Position numbers and translations under genes: made by a program. Positions 12,215-24,719 of a DNA stretch of 64,000 nt are shown here, piece by piece. The notes under the pieces were generated by a model that was not told the DNA's origin, did not search any database, and worked only from the letters and a program-made list of their open reading frames with translations. Source of the DNA: Amoebophrya sp. A120 (Eukaryota > Sar > Dinophyceae > Syndiniales > Amoebophryaceae); the NCBI GenBank assembly GCA_905178155.1, contig CAJINV010000020.1:372001-436000 (forward strand), read 5' to 3'. Position 1 is the stretch's first letter. Each line of letters starts with the position of its first letter.

Positions 12215-15200
12215 ATGTCGGACGACGACAGTGAGGGGGGCGGTGATAACATTTTCGCTGCTGCAGGGGATGTTGACCAAGGAGAAAAACCTGCACCGAA
12301 AGCCGTCCCGCAAGCCCGGGGGAGCATGAGCGCTCTGCTTGCGAAGTTCAACCCGTTAAGCAGCAGCAGTGGTGCAACTAAACCAGGCTCTCGAGGAGGA
12401 GCTGCGACATCAGCTGCAAGTGGAAACAATCATGCAAACAGCAGTTTTTCATCAACATCTGAGCAGCAGACGCAGGCAGCAGCAAGTCAAGAAGATAAAG
12501 AGTCCTCCGCGGGAGCTGCATCGAAAGCTTTTTCCACCTCAACCTCCGCAGCTCCGACCCACCTCCCGGCGAACTTCCAGCAGCAGTTGGAGAATTCCAA
12601 GGTCTGCTTTTGCCACAACACGCTGGAGGCCAACGTGGAGCGCGCGAAGCCCTGGGACGCGCAGACGCCGAGCGTGCTCATTGGCCACTTCTTCTTCACC
12701 TCGGCTTTCGACAGCGGGAACGGGGGGCGCATCATGCGCGTGCCCAAGCCCAAGCCGCTGTCCATGGGGTACGAACCCGTTTCGGAGGACCCGGTGTGTT
12801 ACGACCCCTGGGAATACCACGTGTGGGTCTCGCCCGACTGTGCGAACACGATTCACCAGAGCACCTGTCGGACGTGGTTCTACTTCCGGGTCACCTCGGC
12901 GGAAACAAGCTACGTGAGCGAAAAGCCCGAAGAGGAAGAAAGCGGGGGAGGACCGGCGGGCAGCGCTACTTCGGAGGGGCAGGGGAACGGAAAGAAACTG
13001 CCGCGTAATCAAGATGTAGTTTTGATGTTCATCATGGTCCGCGTGGAAGCTGTTTTTGCATCTCATGTAAAGAGTAGCGGAGGTGACAGAGCACCACGAG
13101 CTAGGACTCGAGAAACAGAAAATGCGTACGTTTTTTCGACAAACAAACCCAGGTATCCACCCCATGCACTTGGTAGTGCGCGGGATGCAGAATCAGTCGA
13201 GGCTCTACAAGGAAAACTACTCGGTCTGGATGCGGTTTGTGGACGGGCCGTGGCACCGTGTGCCAAACATGACGGGTCCGAATCCGCAGGCGGCAACTCC
13301 CCGAGCATCTGGTGTGGACCACAAACTCGGCCAGAAAATTGGGCGCATCGGAACGGCGAGCGGCGGGTCGCGGGCGTATACTTAGGTTTTTCTGGAAGGT
13401 CTCTACTAACTTCGCTGTAGTTACTCCGAACAGCCCCGAAGCTGGAGTCTTGGCTGATGCGCGTTAGCGATTCTTTTGAATCCGAGTTCGAGTCTTCTTG
13501 CATTGGCAGTCGTATTGTTTCAGCTTTTTGGTAAATTATCTTCGTAAAGCACAAATCTCATTTTTCAGTTCCACCGCCAGCGGGGAGGCGAAGACCGAGG
13601 CGCTGATGCGGCAGACCATGCAGCACCAGATCGCGCAGCAGCAGCAGGTGGAAGCGGTGTGGCACGACCCGCACCAGGGCGGGACCGGGTTGAGTTTGCA
13701 CTTCGTCGCGCCGATACCGCTGGACAGCACACCCGTGGAGTTCGCGTTCTGCGTGCCCTTTTCCCACACGGACATGGAAACTTACCTAGCGAGAATCGAG
13801 CGCCAGTTTTTAGCGTACGACAAAGCTCTCTTTGACAGAAATGCTGCGGAGGCGTGCGGCATCACGAGTGGAGGCGCAGGAGCAGCCGGAAGCAAGGAAC
13901 AAGCAGGTGGATCTTCTTCGTTCAGTAATGCTGCAGCGGCAGCCGACCAGCAGCGCCCGAAGACAACTTCCTCGGTTAGTTTTTGATTGAAGCTTTCGTT
14001 TGTTTCATCCTGTTTCTGATGAACCACTGCGGAGCCTTGTTTCTTTGTAGATCTGATGAATTTGACAGAAGTAGTGTCAATTACAATTTGAAATCAACTA
14101 TCCCGCGCAGCAACGAATCATAGAAGGCACCAAAATAAAGAACCGTTTTATATCAGGTTCCAGTAGGAAGCGCGACCGGCAACATCAAGCAAGACAACAG
14201 CCAGTCCGAAGAAAGCCAGCGGGACCGATCGTTTTCCTCCGACGGGGTCCCGGCGAGCATCCTTTCCTCTAGCTCGAAATACGCAAAAACGGGAGGGAAC
14301 TTCCGTCTCAGCGCTGCAAGCAACCCCATGAACTGGGTGCCGACGAGGCTCTTGCCCAGTTCCGCAAGCAATTCAGCCTCGAGTTCGGAAGCAGGTGCTG
14401 GGAAAAATGGTGACAGCGCGGAGAACAGTACTACTTCATCGTCTTCATCGAGGCCGTCGAGTTCTTCAAGCGTGCAACAATTATCCTCGAGCAACGTCTC
14501 CTCGTCCTCAGCCGCCGTATATGGCAGTGCCGCTGGTGGCAACGGCTTCGCGAATGGTGACACGAATCAGAATCCTTTGATAACCGGTAACAGCCTGTCC
14601 AGCAGCTCCTCAACCTCGCGGTCGTCTTCGAGAAACCGGAGCGGGTCTGCTACTTTTTCGGCCTTTTCCGTCCCCCCAGTTCCCTTCAATTTCCGGACGA
14701 TCTCAGGGCTGAACAACTTCGAATCCATCACGAAACTCGATCATCTCGACAGCGAGGAAAGGCTGTTTTTCTTCCCGTATGCATTACAAATATGTCTGGG
14801 TCTGGAAGAATGCAAGACCTGTCATGCACATTTTGCATGACCCATGATGTCTGTGATGCATGCCCTAGCATCACAGACTTTTTGAGGGCTTTCTGATGCG
14901 TAAAGTGCATGACAAAGGCCCTCTCCGCGTAGCACAGACTCGACTGCTCTTACTGGTCATGCAATACAAATTTTTTTGGAATCCAAATGCAGCATCACAA
15001 GTTGCCATCTTCCAGACCCAGACATGTTTGCATTTGTTGATATCCCGACGAAACAACACCACCGCGGCATGCCGATGCCGCCGAAGGGGCAGAACGTGTT
15101 TCTGCGGGTGGAGAAATTTTGCAAGAGCTTGCAGGGGAGAGACCTGTATTTGATGACGATCACGGACAAGCGGCTGTTTCAATTCGACCCGCACGAGGCA

Positions 15201-17915
15201 AAGAATCTCGGGAAATTGAACGAAGCGCTGAAACTCCGCCCGGCGTGCTTTTTATCCGCAAGAGTGCACCCCGGCGAGACGCCGGGCCAATTTGCGTGGC
15301 TGGGGATGATCCAATTCCTCCTCTCCGACGACGAACGAGCCGAAGCTTTACGGAGAGCCTTCGTGTTCCGCTGCATCCCGATTTTGAATCCCGATGGGGT
15401 CGCCTTAGGCCACTACCGCATGAACAGCCGCGGGCAGAACCTGAACCGGTTCTACTCGAAATCCTCCGCGAGCGAGCACGAGGGCGTGCACCACGCCATG
15501 CGGTTTCTGACCGAGACCTTGCGGAAAAATTTGTTTTTTTACCTAGATTTCCACGCACACGCAACTAGGCGCGGGATTTTTCTCTTCGGAAACAACGTCA
15601 CCGGGAAATCTCTACAGCTCGGGCAGGACCTGGTCGTGGAGCAAGCGTGGAACGTGACGTACAGCCAAATGGCCGCTTTGAATTCGCCGTATTTCGAGAC
15701 CGAAGGGTGCAATTTTCAAATCAAAAACCAACTCGGCGTGCCGGGAGGGAGTGGTGGGAGCGGCGGTGGAAATAATTCGAAAAATGTTCTGTCCTCGACT
15801 ACTGCTTCCAGTACCGGCGCCAGTACGCCGACGGGGGGTAGTGCTAGTGGTTCAACCGCCAATCAGAATAACGTCGGTTCGGAATTGGGAAAGGACGGAA
15901 CGGGCAGGGTCGCCGTGCACAACCACTGCAATGTGGTGCATTCCTACACGCTTGAGTGTAACTACAACAGCATCAATATCTAAGAAAAAAACTGTGTTTT
16001 TGTAGGCGTCTTGGAGTGATAGCATGACAAATATGTTCTGCATGACATCACAGAAAGCCTGTCATGCACAGCTAGCACGTGAAAACAGATTTGGAAGGAG
16101 GACGTCGTGGCTGTCTGGCATGACAAGTGTAAACTGTTTTGCATTTTTTGCATCACAGACTTTCACCTACACTCATAGGTTTTCTTTTGCATAATCAACC
16201 CGGCCTCCTCCTCTATCAAAACTCGGTGGAACGGGGGCAACTGGGATCCGGACTTCGGCCCGGTCACCTTTTTCTACGATGTGAACAGCTGGGTGCAGGT
16301 GGGGGAGGCGCTCGCGATTTCTCTACTCGACATGTACGGGCACAACTGCCGGAGTCGCTTGTTGAATCTGCGGCAAAATTCTCTGTCCGGCTACTTCGCG
16401 GACCGGCATCAGGTTTTGCGGCGCGAACTCGCTACGTTAACCAACTCTCATCCGTCGCAGGCGGCCATGGCAGCGGCAAGTCGAAAAAACAGTGTGGCGA
16501 ACGAAAGGAAGAACAATAATGCGAAGGACAATATTAAAGACGACTGGAACAGTAGCACTGCAAGCCCAACAAAGAACGGAGGTGCTGGCCAGGAGAAGGA
16601 CTCCCAAGACAAAGCGAAGACAAAAACAAAAACAAGTATCAAAGTCGCGCCCAGCGCTGCGGTCAGTATTGAGCACGTCGGTAACCACCTCTACAAGGAG
16701 CCGTGGCAGCACGGCAATAGAAACAGTTCCAATTCATCTTCCAATTCGGGTGCTGACGTCAGCACCACCGCCAGTAGTACTAACCAGAGCCGACTGAGCA
16801 GCGCGGCGAGCAGCGCCTCTTCTAGTAGTGCGAGTAGCACAAGTCAAGCGGGAGATAGGGACAACAACAGTCATCAAGCGGGCTCAGCATCAGGTTCTGC
16901 AGCGAACAATAAGGGCGGATCTTCAGCGCAACCATCTTCCATCTACCTAATGTACAACCAAAATGGCTCCGAAAACAGTACCGCGGCCCCCTCGGACACA
17001 GAGACCGCGATGTCCCAGACCGACGGGGAGGAGTACCGATGGGAGGATCTCGTGCACAAACAAGAGATCGTGCCCAAGCACATCGGGACCATGAATTTAG
17101 CTGACCTGTTGAAGCGCGAACAAGCCTGTGCCGAGAAGTGCTGCTTGTGGAAGCAGAGTAGTACTGGTGGATCAACATCATCGTCGAAGAAGGCTGCGAG
17201 CAAAATAAACGCAGCCTCGTTGCCGAAGGGATGTTTTAACGTGTTGAAGGAGCACGATAGCGTCACCAGAGTGTTGCCCGAAACACTGCAGAGGATACTT
17301 GCAAAAATCGCAGCGGAGCAGCAGAATTTGGTGGGGAGTGGTGGTGGTTCAGCATCTTCAACCGCGGGAGCAGGAGGTGGTTTGGCGGGACAGAACGCAG
17401 CAGCTCCGGGAGCCGGATTGATACAGGGTAGTAGTTCATCCAAAAGCCCACGAACAGCGACAGTGGGAGATGCCAAAGAAGCCGCAAAGATGAGCAGGCA
17501 ACCGTTTGTCACCCTTCGTGTGTCCTCCGCCTCTTCTGCTGCTGCTGCGGTGCCAGATATTACGGCGAACAAAGACGTGACCACCTCTGCAGTCGCGATA
17601 CCGCTGGTCGTCGGGGGAAAAAGTACGCAGCAGGACAATTCGTCATCGTCCGACAACTCCTACTCGACGAACCAAAAACAGCTATCCTCCACCAACCCAG
17701 AGCAACAAACCATTGTCGCGGTAACGACAAAGAAGCCCGCCGCAGGGAAGGCGAAAGCGAAACTCGCGAAGGCAGTGCGCGCGGTTTCCAGGGCGCGTAG
17801 CTTGAGCAAAAATGCGGGCAGCAAAAAGAAACCGTCAAAGGAAAAAGACGACCACGGGCCGCAGCTAAATGCGTCAGGGAATAAGGGGTCGAAGAATGGC
17901 GGGGGTGACGGGTGA
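12215..17915 (+). CDS. Cytosolic carboxypeptidase, CCP5/AGBL5-like (M14 family, 1,561 aa)
   Basis: Exons 12215-13004, 13153-13375, 13569-13974, 14157-14777, 15048-15976 and 16199-17915; total 4,686 nt. M14D carboxypeptidases remove glutamates from tubulin side chains or C-termini. The CCP N-domain is present (STCRTWFYFRVTSAE; MHLVVRGMQNQSRLYKEN). Zinc ligands are His and Glu of HPGE (about residues 754 and 757) and the His of FYLDFHAHATRRG (~849). Substrate residues lie in NSRGQNLNRFY, and the catalytic Glu in YTLECNYN (~983). The GRVAVHNHCNVVHSY stretch before TLECNYN matches CCP5 best. A Ser/Gly/Asn-rich insert lies inside the catalytic domain between the zinc site and the catalytic Glu, and a ~500-residue low-complexity tail with basic patches follows. 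Introns 1-3 are GT-AG; the last two are introners of families A and E. All key residues are intact, so activity is likely. Confidence 0.93.
14778..15042 (+). mobile_element. Introner, family A
   Basis: Ends TATGCATTACAAATATGTC and GACATGTTTGCATTTGTTGATA, between direct repeats TCCCG (14773-14777 and 15043-15047). Removing 270 bases keeps the carboxypeptidase frame (FFFP joined to TKQHHRG). Confidence 0.9.
15977..16193 (+). mobile_element. Introner, family E
   Basis: Starts TATCTAAGAAAAAAACTGTG and ends TTTTCTTTTGCATA, between direct repeats ATCAA (15972-15976 and 16194-16198). Read through, it gives a stop eight codons after the catalytic ECNYN motif. Removing 222 bases continues into the normal CCP C-terminal helix region (VNSWVQVGEALAISLLDM). 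Confidence 0.92.
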
Positions 17916-18893
17916 TGAAATTTTGAAATAATTCGGGTAAAAACCGATATGGACGACGATATTCTAGTGTACTAATTGGATCGATGAATTTTTTTTTCCG
18001 AGTTCTTTCTGCGGCAACGGTATCTAATGGCACTCGTTCTTCACATGAAGAACCCATTCATTGTATAATACATGAAAAAGATACCGGTAGCATGCACAAT
18101 TCGGAGCTCTCTTTGTTCTTAGAACTTGTTTGAGACCTTAGCCATTAAAACCTAAACCAGATTTAATCACCACACTAGCGCTCCTACTGCTGGTGCGCGT
18201 CAAAACCTTGAAAACCTATAAATTTCTTGCTTGATGATGATGTTTCTATTATACCACGACGGTACTCGGGTTCTTCTTCGATTTGCTACCAGACTTCTTC
18301 GGAGTTGCCTTCGAGAATTTAGGCTCTATGTATGAAAATCTCATGCGCGGTGTCAGAATATTCTTTTATGCCGTGTATGCTCTTCCACCCTGGTATGCAT
18401 CAAACGACGTTGTCCAAGAACGAGTACACCGCTGAACTTTTTCAAATTTTCGTCTTGTTTGCGACTTGCAGAATCATGCGCAAGTCCAAGGAAAAACAAA
18501 AACAAGGTAAAATCGCGGACAGTTGTCTTGAACTCCTTAGTTTCAAGAATTGCGACCTTATTTTCAGGTTCGGAGTCGTGTGTGAGAATATGAACTTTAT
18601 TCTGCGCGACCGTCGTTGATCTTTTACTTTTAGTTTTACTGAGTGACAAAGACGCACACGCACTAAGTTATTGTGCTTCGGCTCACGAGTGCGAAAAATA
18701 AAGGAAGTCTTCACCGGAGTTGTCTTTGAGTTGTGCGGAAAGGAAGACGGGAGGGGTGAGAGCATTTATTTTGTGCAAAAAGAGACAATCTCGTCGTGGT
18801 CGTCAGAAAAAAAATGCGGATGTTTTTTATTTGTGATGGTTCTTCATCTTCTAGAGAGTAGAGACTCACTTTTATCGTGCTTTTCTTACAAAA
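17916..18893. other. Intergenic, no gene seen
   Basis: AT-richer spacer between the carboxypeptidase stop and the next start. A + strand frame (18332-18619) and minus-strand frames are open by chance and lack the GC-rich third positions of neighbouring genes. Confidence 0.5.
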
Positions 18894-21800
18894 ATGCGTA
18901 GGCCCGTCTTGGAGGAGCTCACGTCGTTTGTAGGTACAGTAGGTACAACCACTTTGGAAAAAATCCAAACCATGTCTACTTCCCCTGGAGCGGCCAACGC
19001 CGCTGTGGAGCAGCGTTTCTTCGACATGCTGGATGCAGATGTGAAACGGCTCGGCTCCACAACGGAAACGGAAGAGCCGGAGCGGACAAGCTTTGTAAAA
19101 GAGGCGGCTACAACAACTTCTGCAAAGGACCACGATATTTTCACCTCTAGTAGTTCACCTGCCTCCCTCCCCCTTTCCGACCACTCCGCGTCCCAGCTGG
19201 TGACGCTGATTACGAAGAAGACCGCCGAGGTTGAGGAAGCGGCGCAGTCGTGGACCCGGAGGCTGATGGCGCACCGTAGCACGGGGATGGCGAACCAGGG
19301 CGGGACTAACAGTATTAGTACTGCCGGTGTAAGTCCGGCGCTGCACCAGCTGGCCCTGTCCTCTGGGCTGTTCCACAGTGAGGGAGATGGTAACAACTAC
19401 CCGGAAGATGACGAGGGATTGTATCACCCTCGCGCTGCGAGAGAAAAATTCGGGAACACGGCGACCGGTGCGACAAGTGGCACAACTACTGGTTCCTCTT
19501 CTTTGACAACTACGACCATGAATCCTGGTATTTCATCCGTCCGCCCCGCCCCGGCCGCGGACGACATCCTCGACGCGCCGCCTCCGTATGGATTGCAAAA
19601 ATGTCTTTGTCGGGAAGATTGCAGCTTCTCATGCTGAATCCGAATCATGCAAAAGTCTGTGTTGCATGAGTGCCAAAAGCTGTCCACTTTCGACCAAGTT
19701 GGGACGGAGTTTCTCATGCAGGATAGGCATGAAAGAGACATCACAGACTCTGTCATGCTAGGTCCCGCATTCCAGACCTCAAGGGTCATGGAAAACCTGC
19801 ATGACAAGTTCACACTCTTCCAGACCTAGACATTTTTGCATTTCATACCCTGTTGAGCAAGCTGATGACCTCCGCGTCCAGCAGCGTGTCTGCGCGGGCG
19901 AGCCGGTTCAGCAGTGGTTCTTACCAGGGCGGTCAGGAGGTGGGGACTAGCGGCTCTTCTGCAATCAATTCTGCGGTTGTACTAGCTAGTGGGGCGAACA
20001 ATGCTAATCAAAAACAAGAGCCAAAAATCTCCTGGATGACCAGACTTGTTCCATCATCAGCATCTTCCGCGGATCTACAAAGTAAATCCTCGCCGAACAA
20101 AGCTGCGATATTGTTTCCCAGTTCGACCTCTTCCTCCCCATCGAAGTTCCCGCAGCACTTTCGCAACCCCGCACACGAGGCGTATAACCACGCTCTGGAG
20201 TTCTATCCAGGAGCTGCTCCCGGCGGCGAGAGGAATACTAAGTCCCAATCGGGCGAAGACTTTTCCACGACCTGCGCCAGCTCGTCCAAGGGGAGTTCCT
20301 CGAGTAATTTCCGGAACACGATTCTCGATCAGCAAAATTTGCTGCTCACAGGAACGACATCGAACACAGTTCTGGGAGGAAATAACTATCGCGAGGAGGA
20401 CCAAGCTGCAGCTGGTGGGCTTCTTCACTACAATCAGGAAAAATCGCTTGCGACGTTTTACAATCCGAAGATCTTCGACTACCAGAAAGAGGAGGAACTT
20501 TACGCGCAGAATCTGCAACTACTACAGTCGAGGTCCAGCACTGCAAGTTCCACCGGAGGGGGAGCCGGTAATATGAATAACGTCTTCGCTGGAGCAGGAA
20601 CATCAAGCGGTGGTCGTCCAAAGTCCAGCTTTGGCACGACGACAGTCGCGACGGTTTTACCCGGTTCTAGCGACCAAGAAGATATACTGGGCGTTTCCAT
20701 GTCCGCAGGGACAACTTCTGCTGCAACGAAGGCTGGCAGTATTGGAACAATCACAGCATCAAATCTCTTGATGTCCCCGTCTGCCTCGAAAGCCGTTCTT
20801 GCAGGGGGCACGTCGAGTAGCTCTTCCTCTTTCCGTGATTATCGGCGAAAAAGTCCCTTTCTCGGGCGGGCACGGGAAGCTGCACGGGCGGAAGCGTTGA
20901 GGGCGGCCGCGGTTGCGGAGCAGGCGGAAATTGTGTCCTTGCGAGATGAGCAAAGTGGCACGGTTTTTTCACGCGCAGAGGCCGCACGGGGATCGAAAAG
21001 TATACTTTGACGGGTTTTCGTTTTCTTTTGGGCGTCGAAGATTCATATGTTCTTGTGCCTGTTGCATGGTAAGTAAATAGCCGGTCGTTTTTGCTACATG
21101 CTTGCTTGCTTGTACGGAGTTCCTACTCGTGAAGACACCACTCTTACTCATTTATTCCTGTGATTCCTATCAACAGACGCCACGAGATCCTCTGCCTCCT
21201 CATCGCACCAACTCGGAGATGGACATCAACAGTCTCCAGCGGGTGGAGGTCTCTACTGGTCAACCAAGCGCACCTCGTCTCCTTCCAAAAACCTGCATTT
21301 TGCGAGCCTGAACAGCGACCGGTATTTGTCCAATATGTACAGCACCAGCCCGAGCAAGAAGTATGACGGGGACATTCTAGGTTACAGCAAGAACCACCTG
21401 AATGTCATGCGCCGGGAAAACGGCGCGGACATTTTGGAATACGCAGCGAGGACATCACGTTATGGGATATCGCAAGAGCTACCGGCTGCAGGAGACGACT
21501 TCGCCGAGGCAGAGGCCCAACGACTTCTTTTTCTTGCGAAAATGCAAGGGGCGGAAGGAGTTTCTCCGAACGGAAATCAAAAGCAACGCACACCGCTGTA
21601 CCAAATTCCTCCATTGCCGCCACCAGCGCAGCTGTCTTCTCATGGTGCCTCCGCGTCCTCGAAGAAGCAGAACAACTTTCCCAAGCCTGAGTGGTCTCCG
21701 GAAATTGATAAGTTTTTGCAGTCCACCTCTGTTTCGAGCAGCAGGTCTGGTGCAGGAGAACAGCAGCAGCTGCAGCTCCGCTTGAAACAAGCACAGGAAA

Positions 21801-23362
21801 ATAACCCGCCGCTCGGGCATTCGCAGCTGATGATTCCCGGCAGTATTAGCAAAGTGTCCGGGGCGGGGACCCCTTCTGCGACCCCAGGACTACAGCACGA
21901 GCCGTTGACTATGAGCAGCAGAGTGCTGTCTGCGCCGACGTCGACGTCGTATACCGGACAACTGGTGGCGCACATGGGAGGTGGAGCAGGAAGTTATAGA
22001 GGGCAAACTAACAGTATGAGTATTCGGTTGCAAGACCAATACCCTCCGGCGCATTCCGCTTTTGATAATTCAATAATCTCCACACCCTACGAGGAATATG
22101 CGTCGAGGCCCTACGCGGTTTCCAATTCGTCGAGGCAGTTGCTACAACTCCAGCAGAACAACATGCTGAACCAGTCTACAACTTCACAGCCCTTTCGCTC
22201 TGCGTCGTCCAGCAGAGGCGTGCTCGGACCGAGAAGATTCTCAACCGAGCAGGAGAATCTTGATTTAGATCAGCAGGAGCTTTTTTACGACCCCTCCCGC
22301 GTGTACGTGGATCACGGGCGAAAATACGACGAACCGCCGAAACGCAGTCCGCGCTGGTGGGAGACGGAGTTCAAACCGCCCGCGAGGGTCGTTTCGAGCG
22401 CCTCGCGCTGCACGACGCCGGCTGCTGGCGGTGTGCACAGCGGAATGATGAGTCACGCATTATCTGCTTCTGCTTCGTACAGTGCCTGTAGCACCCCGGG
22501 ACTGCTGGCCCGGAAGCGCAGCAGCGGTAATATCATTTTCCCGGGCACCCCGAGCGTTGCGGGGGGCGCCTTGCAAACCGCGAGGAGCACCAGTGGTTCG
22601 GTCAGCGGCAGCACGAGCTTGGGGCGCAGCTCCAGGTATTAGTATACATAGTAAAAGTCGATACCTTAGATTTATTTGCAAAAGAAAACCCCCGCTCTTA
22701 CTTTGAAGGATATTTGTGAGTCAGAGGCTGGCAGTCTCGTGTTGAAGTTGAAGTTTTGAAAAATTTATTTTCAGTTCCATTGATAAAAATCGCAGGCGGC
22801 GCAGCCGTAGCTCCTCCAAGCGAGCTCGAACGCCAACGGTAGCTCCGCCGGTCCTGGACGGGAAACCACTGCATGCGTATTGACTGGAGTTTACTTTGTA
22901 TTCGTTGATTTTTTTGCATGATTCATGCACGGAATATAAAACATACTGCAGTGTACTTGTGAACTCACTAAATTCATCAATCAGATTCCACGCACCCGCT
23001 CCGGCCGGAACCTGGGGCCCGTCCCTTGTCAAGCTGAACACGCACATCTACCCGGAGCAGCGACTGACACGTAGTTAATTACTCTTAGGTAGTTAGTGAC
23101 GAAGCGCTGGCTATTCCAACTCAGAGCACGCCTGTGCTACAAATTTGCTTTTCGTTTTTGATTTTGTGCAGCACCACTTCGGAAATCTATATGTGCAAAA
23201 AAAAACCTAATCCGTAAAACTACAGGGCACAAAGACAAAGTGTACGACAAAGTCACCGACGCGCACTTTAAAGTTCCGCTAAACCCCCGGAGTTTCCAGC
23301 AGCACAGCGAGGCCATGCGAAAGTTCCGACACCAGACGCGGGATCGGGGCTGGGTGCCGTGA
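18894..23362 (+). CDS. Long Ser-rich hypothetical protein with RS-type stretch (1,207 aa, 6 exons)
   Basis: Exons 18894-19586, 19853-20999, 21177-22635, 22775-22876, 22985-23070 and 23226-23362 total 3,624 nt with all phases matching. The first intron is a family-A introner; the other four have GT-AG ends. The N-terminus is helical and charged (AAVEQRFFDMLDADVKRLG; ITKKTAEVEEAAQSWTRRLM). The middle ~800 residues are Ser/Thr/Gly/Gln-rich with blocks such as HEAYNHALEFYPGA. Exon 4 encodes an Arg/Ser-rich patch (NRRRRSRSSSKRARTP). The short C-terminal exons look ordered (WGPSLVKLNTHIYPEQ; KVYDKVTDAHFKVPLNPRSF), which suggests a real conserved end. No family was recognised; a cytoskeletal or alveolate-specific role would be a guess. 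Confidence 0.7.
19587..19847 (+). mobile_element. Introner, family A, diverged copy
   Basis: Left end TATGGATTGCAAAAATGTC, right end GACATTTTTGCATTTCATA. The flanks CTCCG (19582-19586) and CCCTG (19848-19852) match at 3 of 5 bases, so this looks like an older insertion. Removing 266 bases still joins the two frames. Confidence 0.8.
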
Positions 23363-23610
23363 TAGGGTTAAACTGCCCCCTCGTTGCTCCGTTTTAACGG
23401 TTTTTTGACGAACACGGACTACATCTACGACAGCCTTGAGCATTGCTGACTACAACAGCCTTGAGCTTTGGATGAAAATTGAATGCCTCCTCACTGACAA
23501 CGCGCGTATGGTTTTTATTGAATCGCGAAGTAATATGAAAGACGCAAATCTGATCAAACAGAGGGGGAATAGATGAGCCAGCTCCCAGTACTTTTCAGGC
23601 CATTTTTCTT

Positions 23611-24583
23611 ATGGGGTCGTCAACGTTGTATTTGCCTCAGACCGTAAAAAAAATTCTGCGCGCATTTTTTCGCGGCGCAAAGCTAGTAAACCTGTGCACG
23701 CTAGTGAGGGGCTGACTTGAACGCGGTTTGTTTTAGCTAGCTTGTCAGCAGCAGTGCTCTAGTAGGTAAGTGAGTATTGACGCGAAGGGGGGTGGGGCGC
23801 TGGGGGTTCTTCTGTGGCTGATGTTTTCACCTAGAAAACGCCGGGCGCGCGCAATATTTTGCTCCGCTTCCCCGATTGCTCTCTCCGTGCAGGTATTTGC
23901 CGCTATGGCCTGGATCAGCGTGTGAGGCTGGCGCCCCGAGAGATGTCTACACAGGCCCTGGCCTCGTCGTCTCTAGCGGGCACCACGCATATATGTTGGC
24001 CGCGAAGGCCTTTCCGGAGCCCTTCCAAAAAGGGGGGGCCGGAGGGGTGCCCGGAACCCTAAAAAAAAGCCTATTGATTTTTCTTCGAATCACGATGGTG
24101 CTACCCCTCCCCAAAAGGGGTCCCGGAACCCCTCTGGGAACCCTTCCCGAAAGGCTCTCGGGCTTTTCGCATTTTGACGAAAAAGCCGCAAAGGCAAAAA
24201 GCGCGCGCGCCTGCCGGTACACGCGCGCACAGTTGCGCCAACTTAGAAACAAGGGAAGGCGCAGCCGCGGCCGGTTCCGTTTGCGCCCTCGACTCCGACC
24301 GACTTGCACAGATTGAGGCCCATTGTCTAGCGGCTGGACTGCAAGAGGACCTGCTGCAGCACCTCCAAGCTGCAGGGGCACTCCGAGGCAACTCCGTGGA
24401 GCAGCAGCGCCGGATAGCTCCGTCTTTAGCCACTGAGAAGGGCTGCGAAGAAGCTAACTAGGTCATTAGGTGTGCAACACAGTGGGGGGCTATACGTGTG
24501 CAACATGATGGATATCAAATACAAAAAAAGGCGCGCGGAACATTTTTTACAGCTTGAGGCAAATACAAGTTTGACGACGCCAT
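23611..24583. mobile_element. Non-autonomous DNA-transposon-like element (~1 kb, ~50-bp TIRs)
   Basis: The left end (ATGGGGTCGTCAACGTTGTA, continuing TTTGCCTCAGACCGTAAAAA) matches the inverse of the right end (GAGGCAAATACAAGTTTGAC, then GACGCCAT) with a few mismatches over ~50 bp; the pair covers 23611-23664 and 24528-24583. The inside has runs of GGGGCC, CCCGGAACCC and GGGAACCC and no transposase frame. It lies between genes and is unrelated to the introner families. No clear target duplication was seen. Confidence 0.7.
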
Positions 24584-24719
24584 ATTTCTCGCGGACTTGT
24601 GTTCTTGACTAAGCGCGGATGTGTGCTCATTTTTCCCGAGTGTATTCTAGTGGTATTGTTCGTTGACCTTCAGCCTCGGTATGGCCATGTATGGTGGTAC
24701 GTATCCGCACTTTAGCGAT

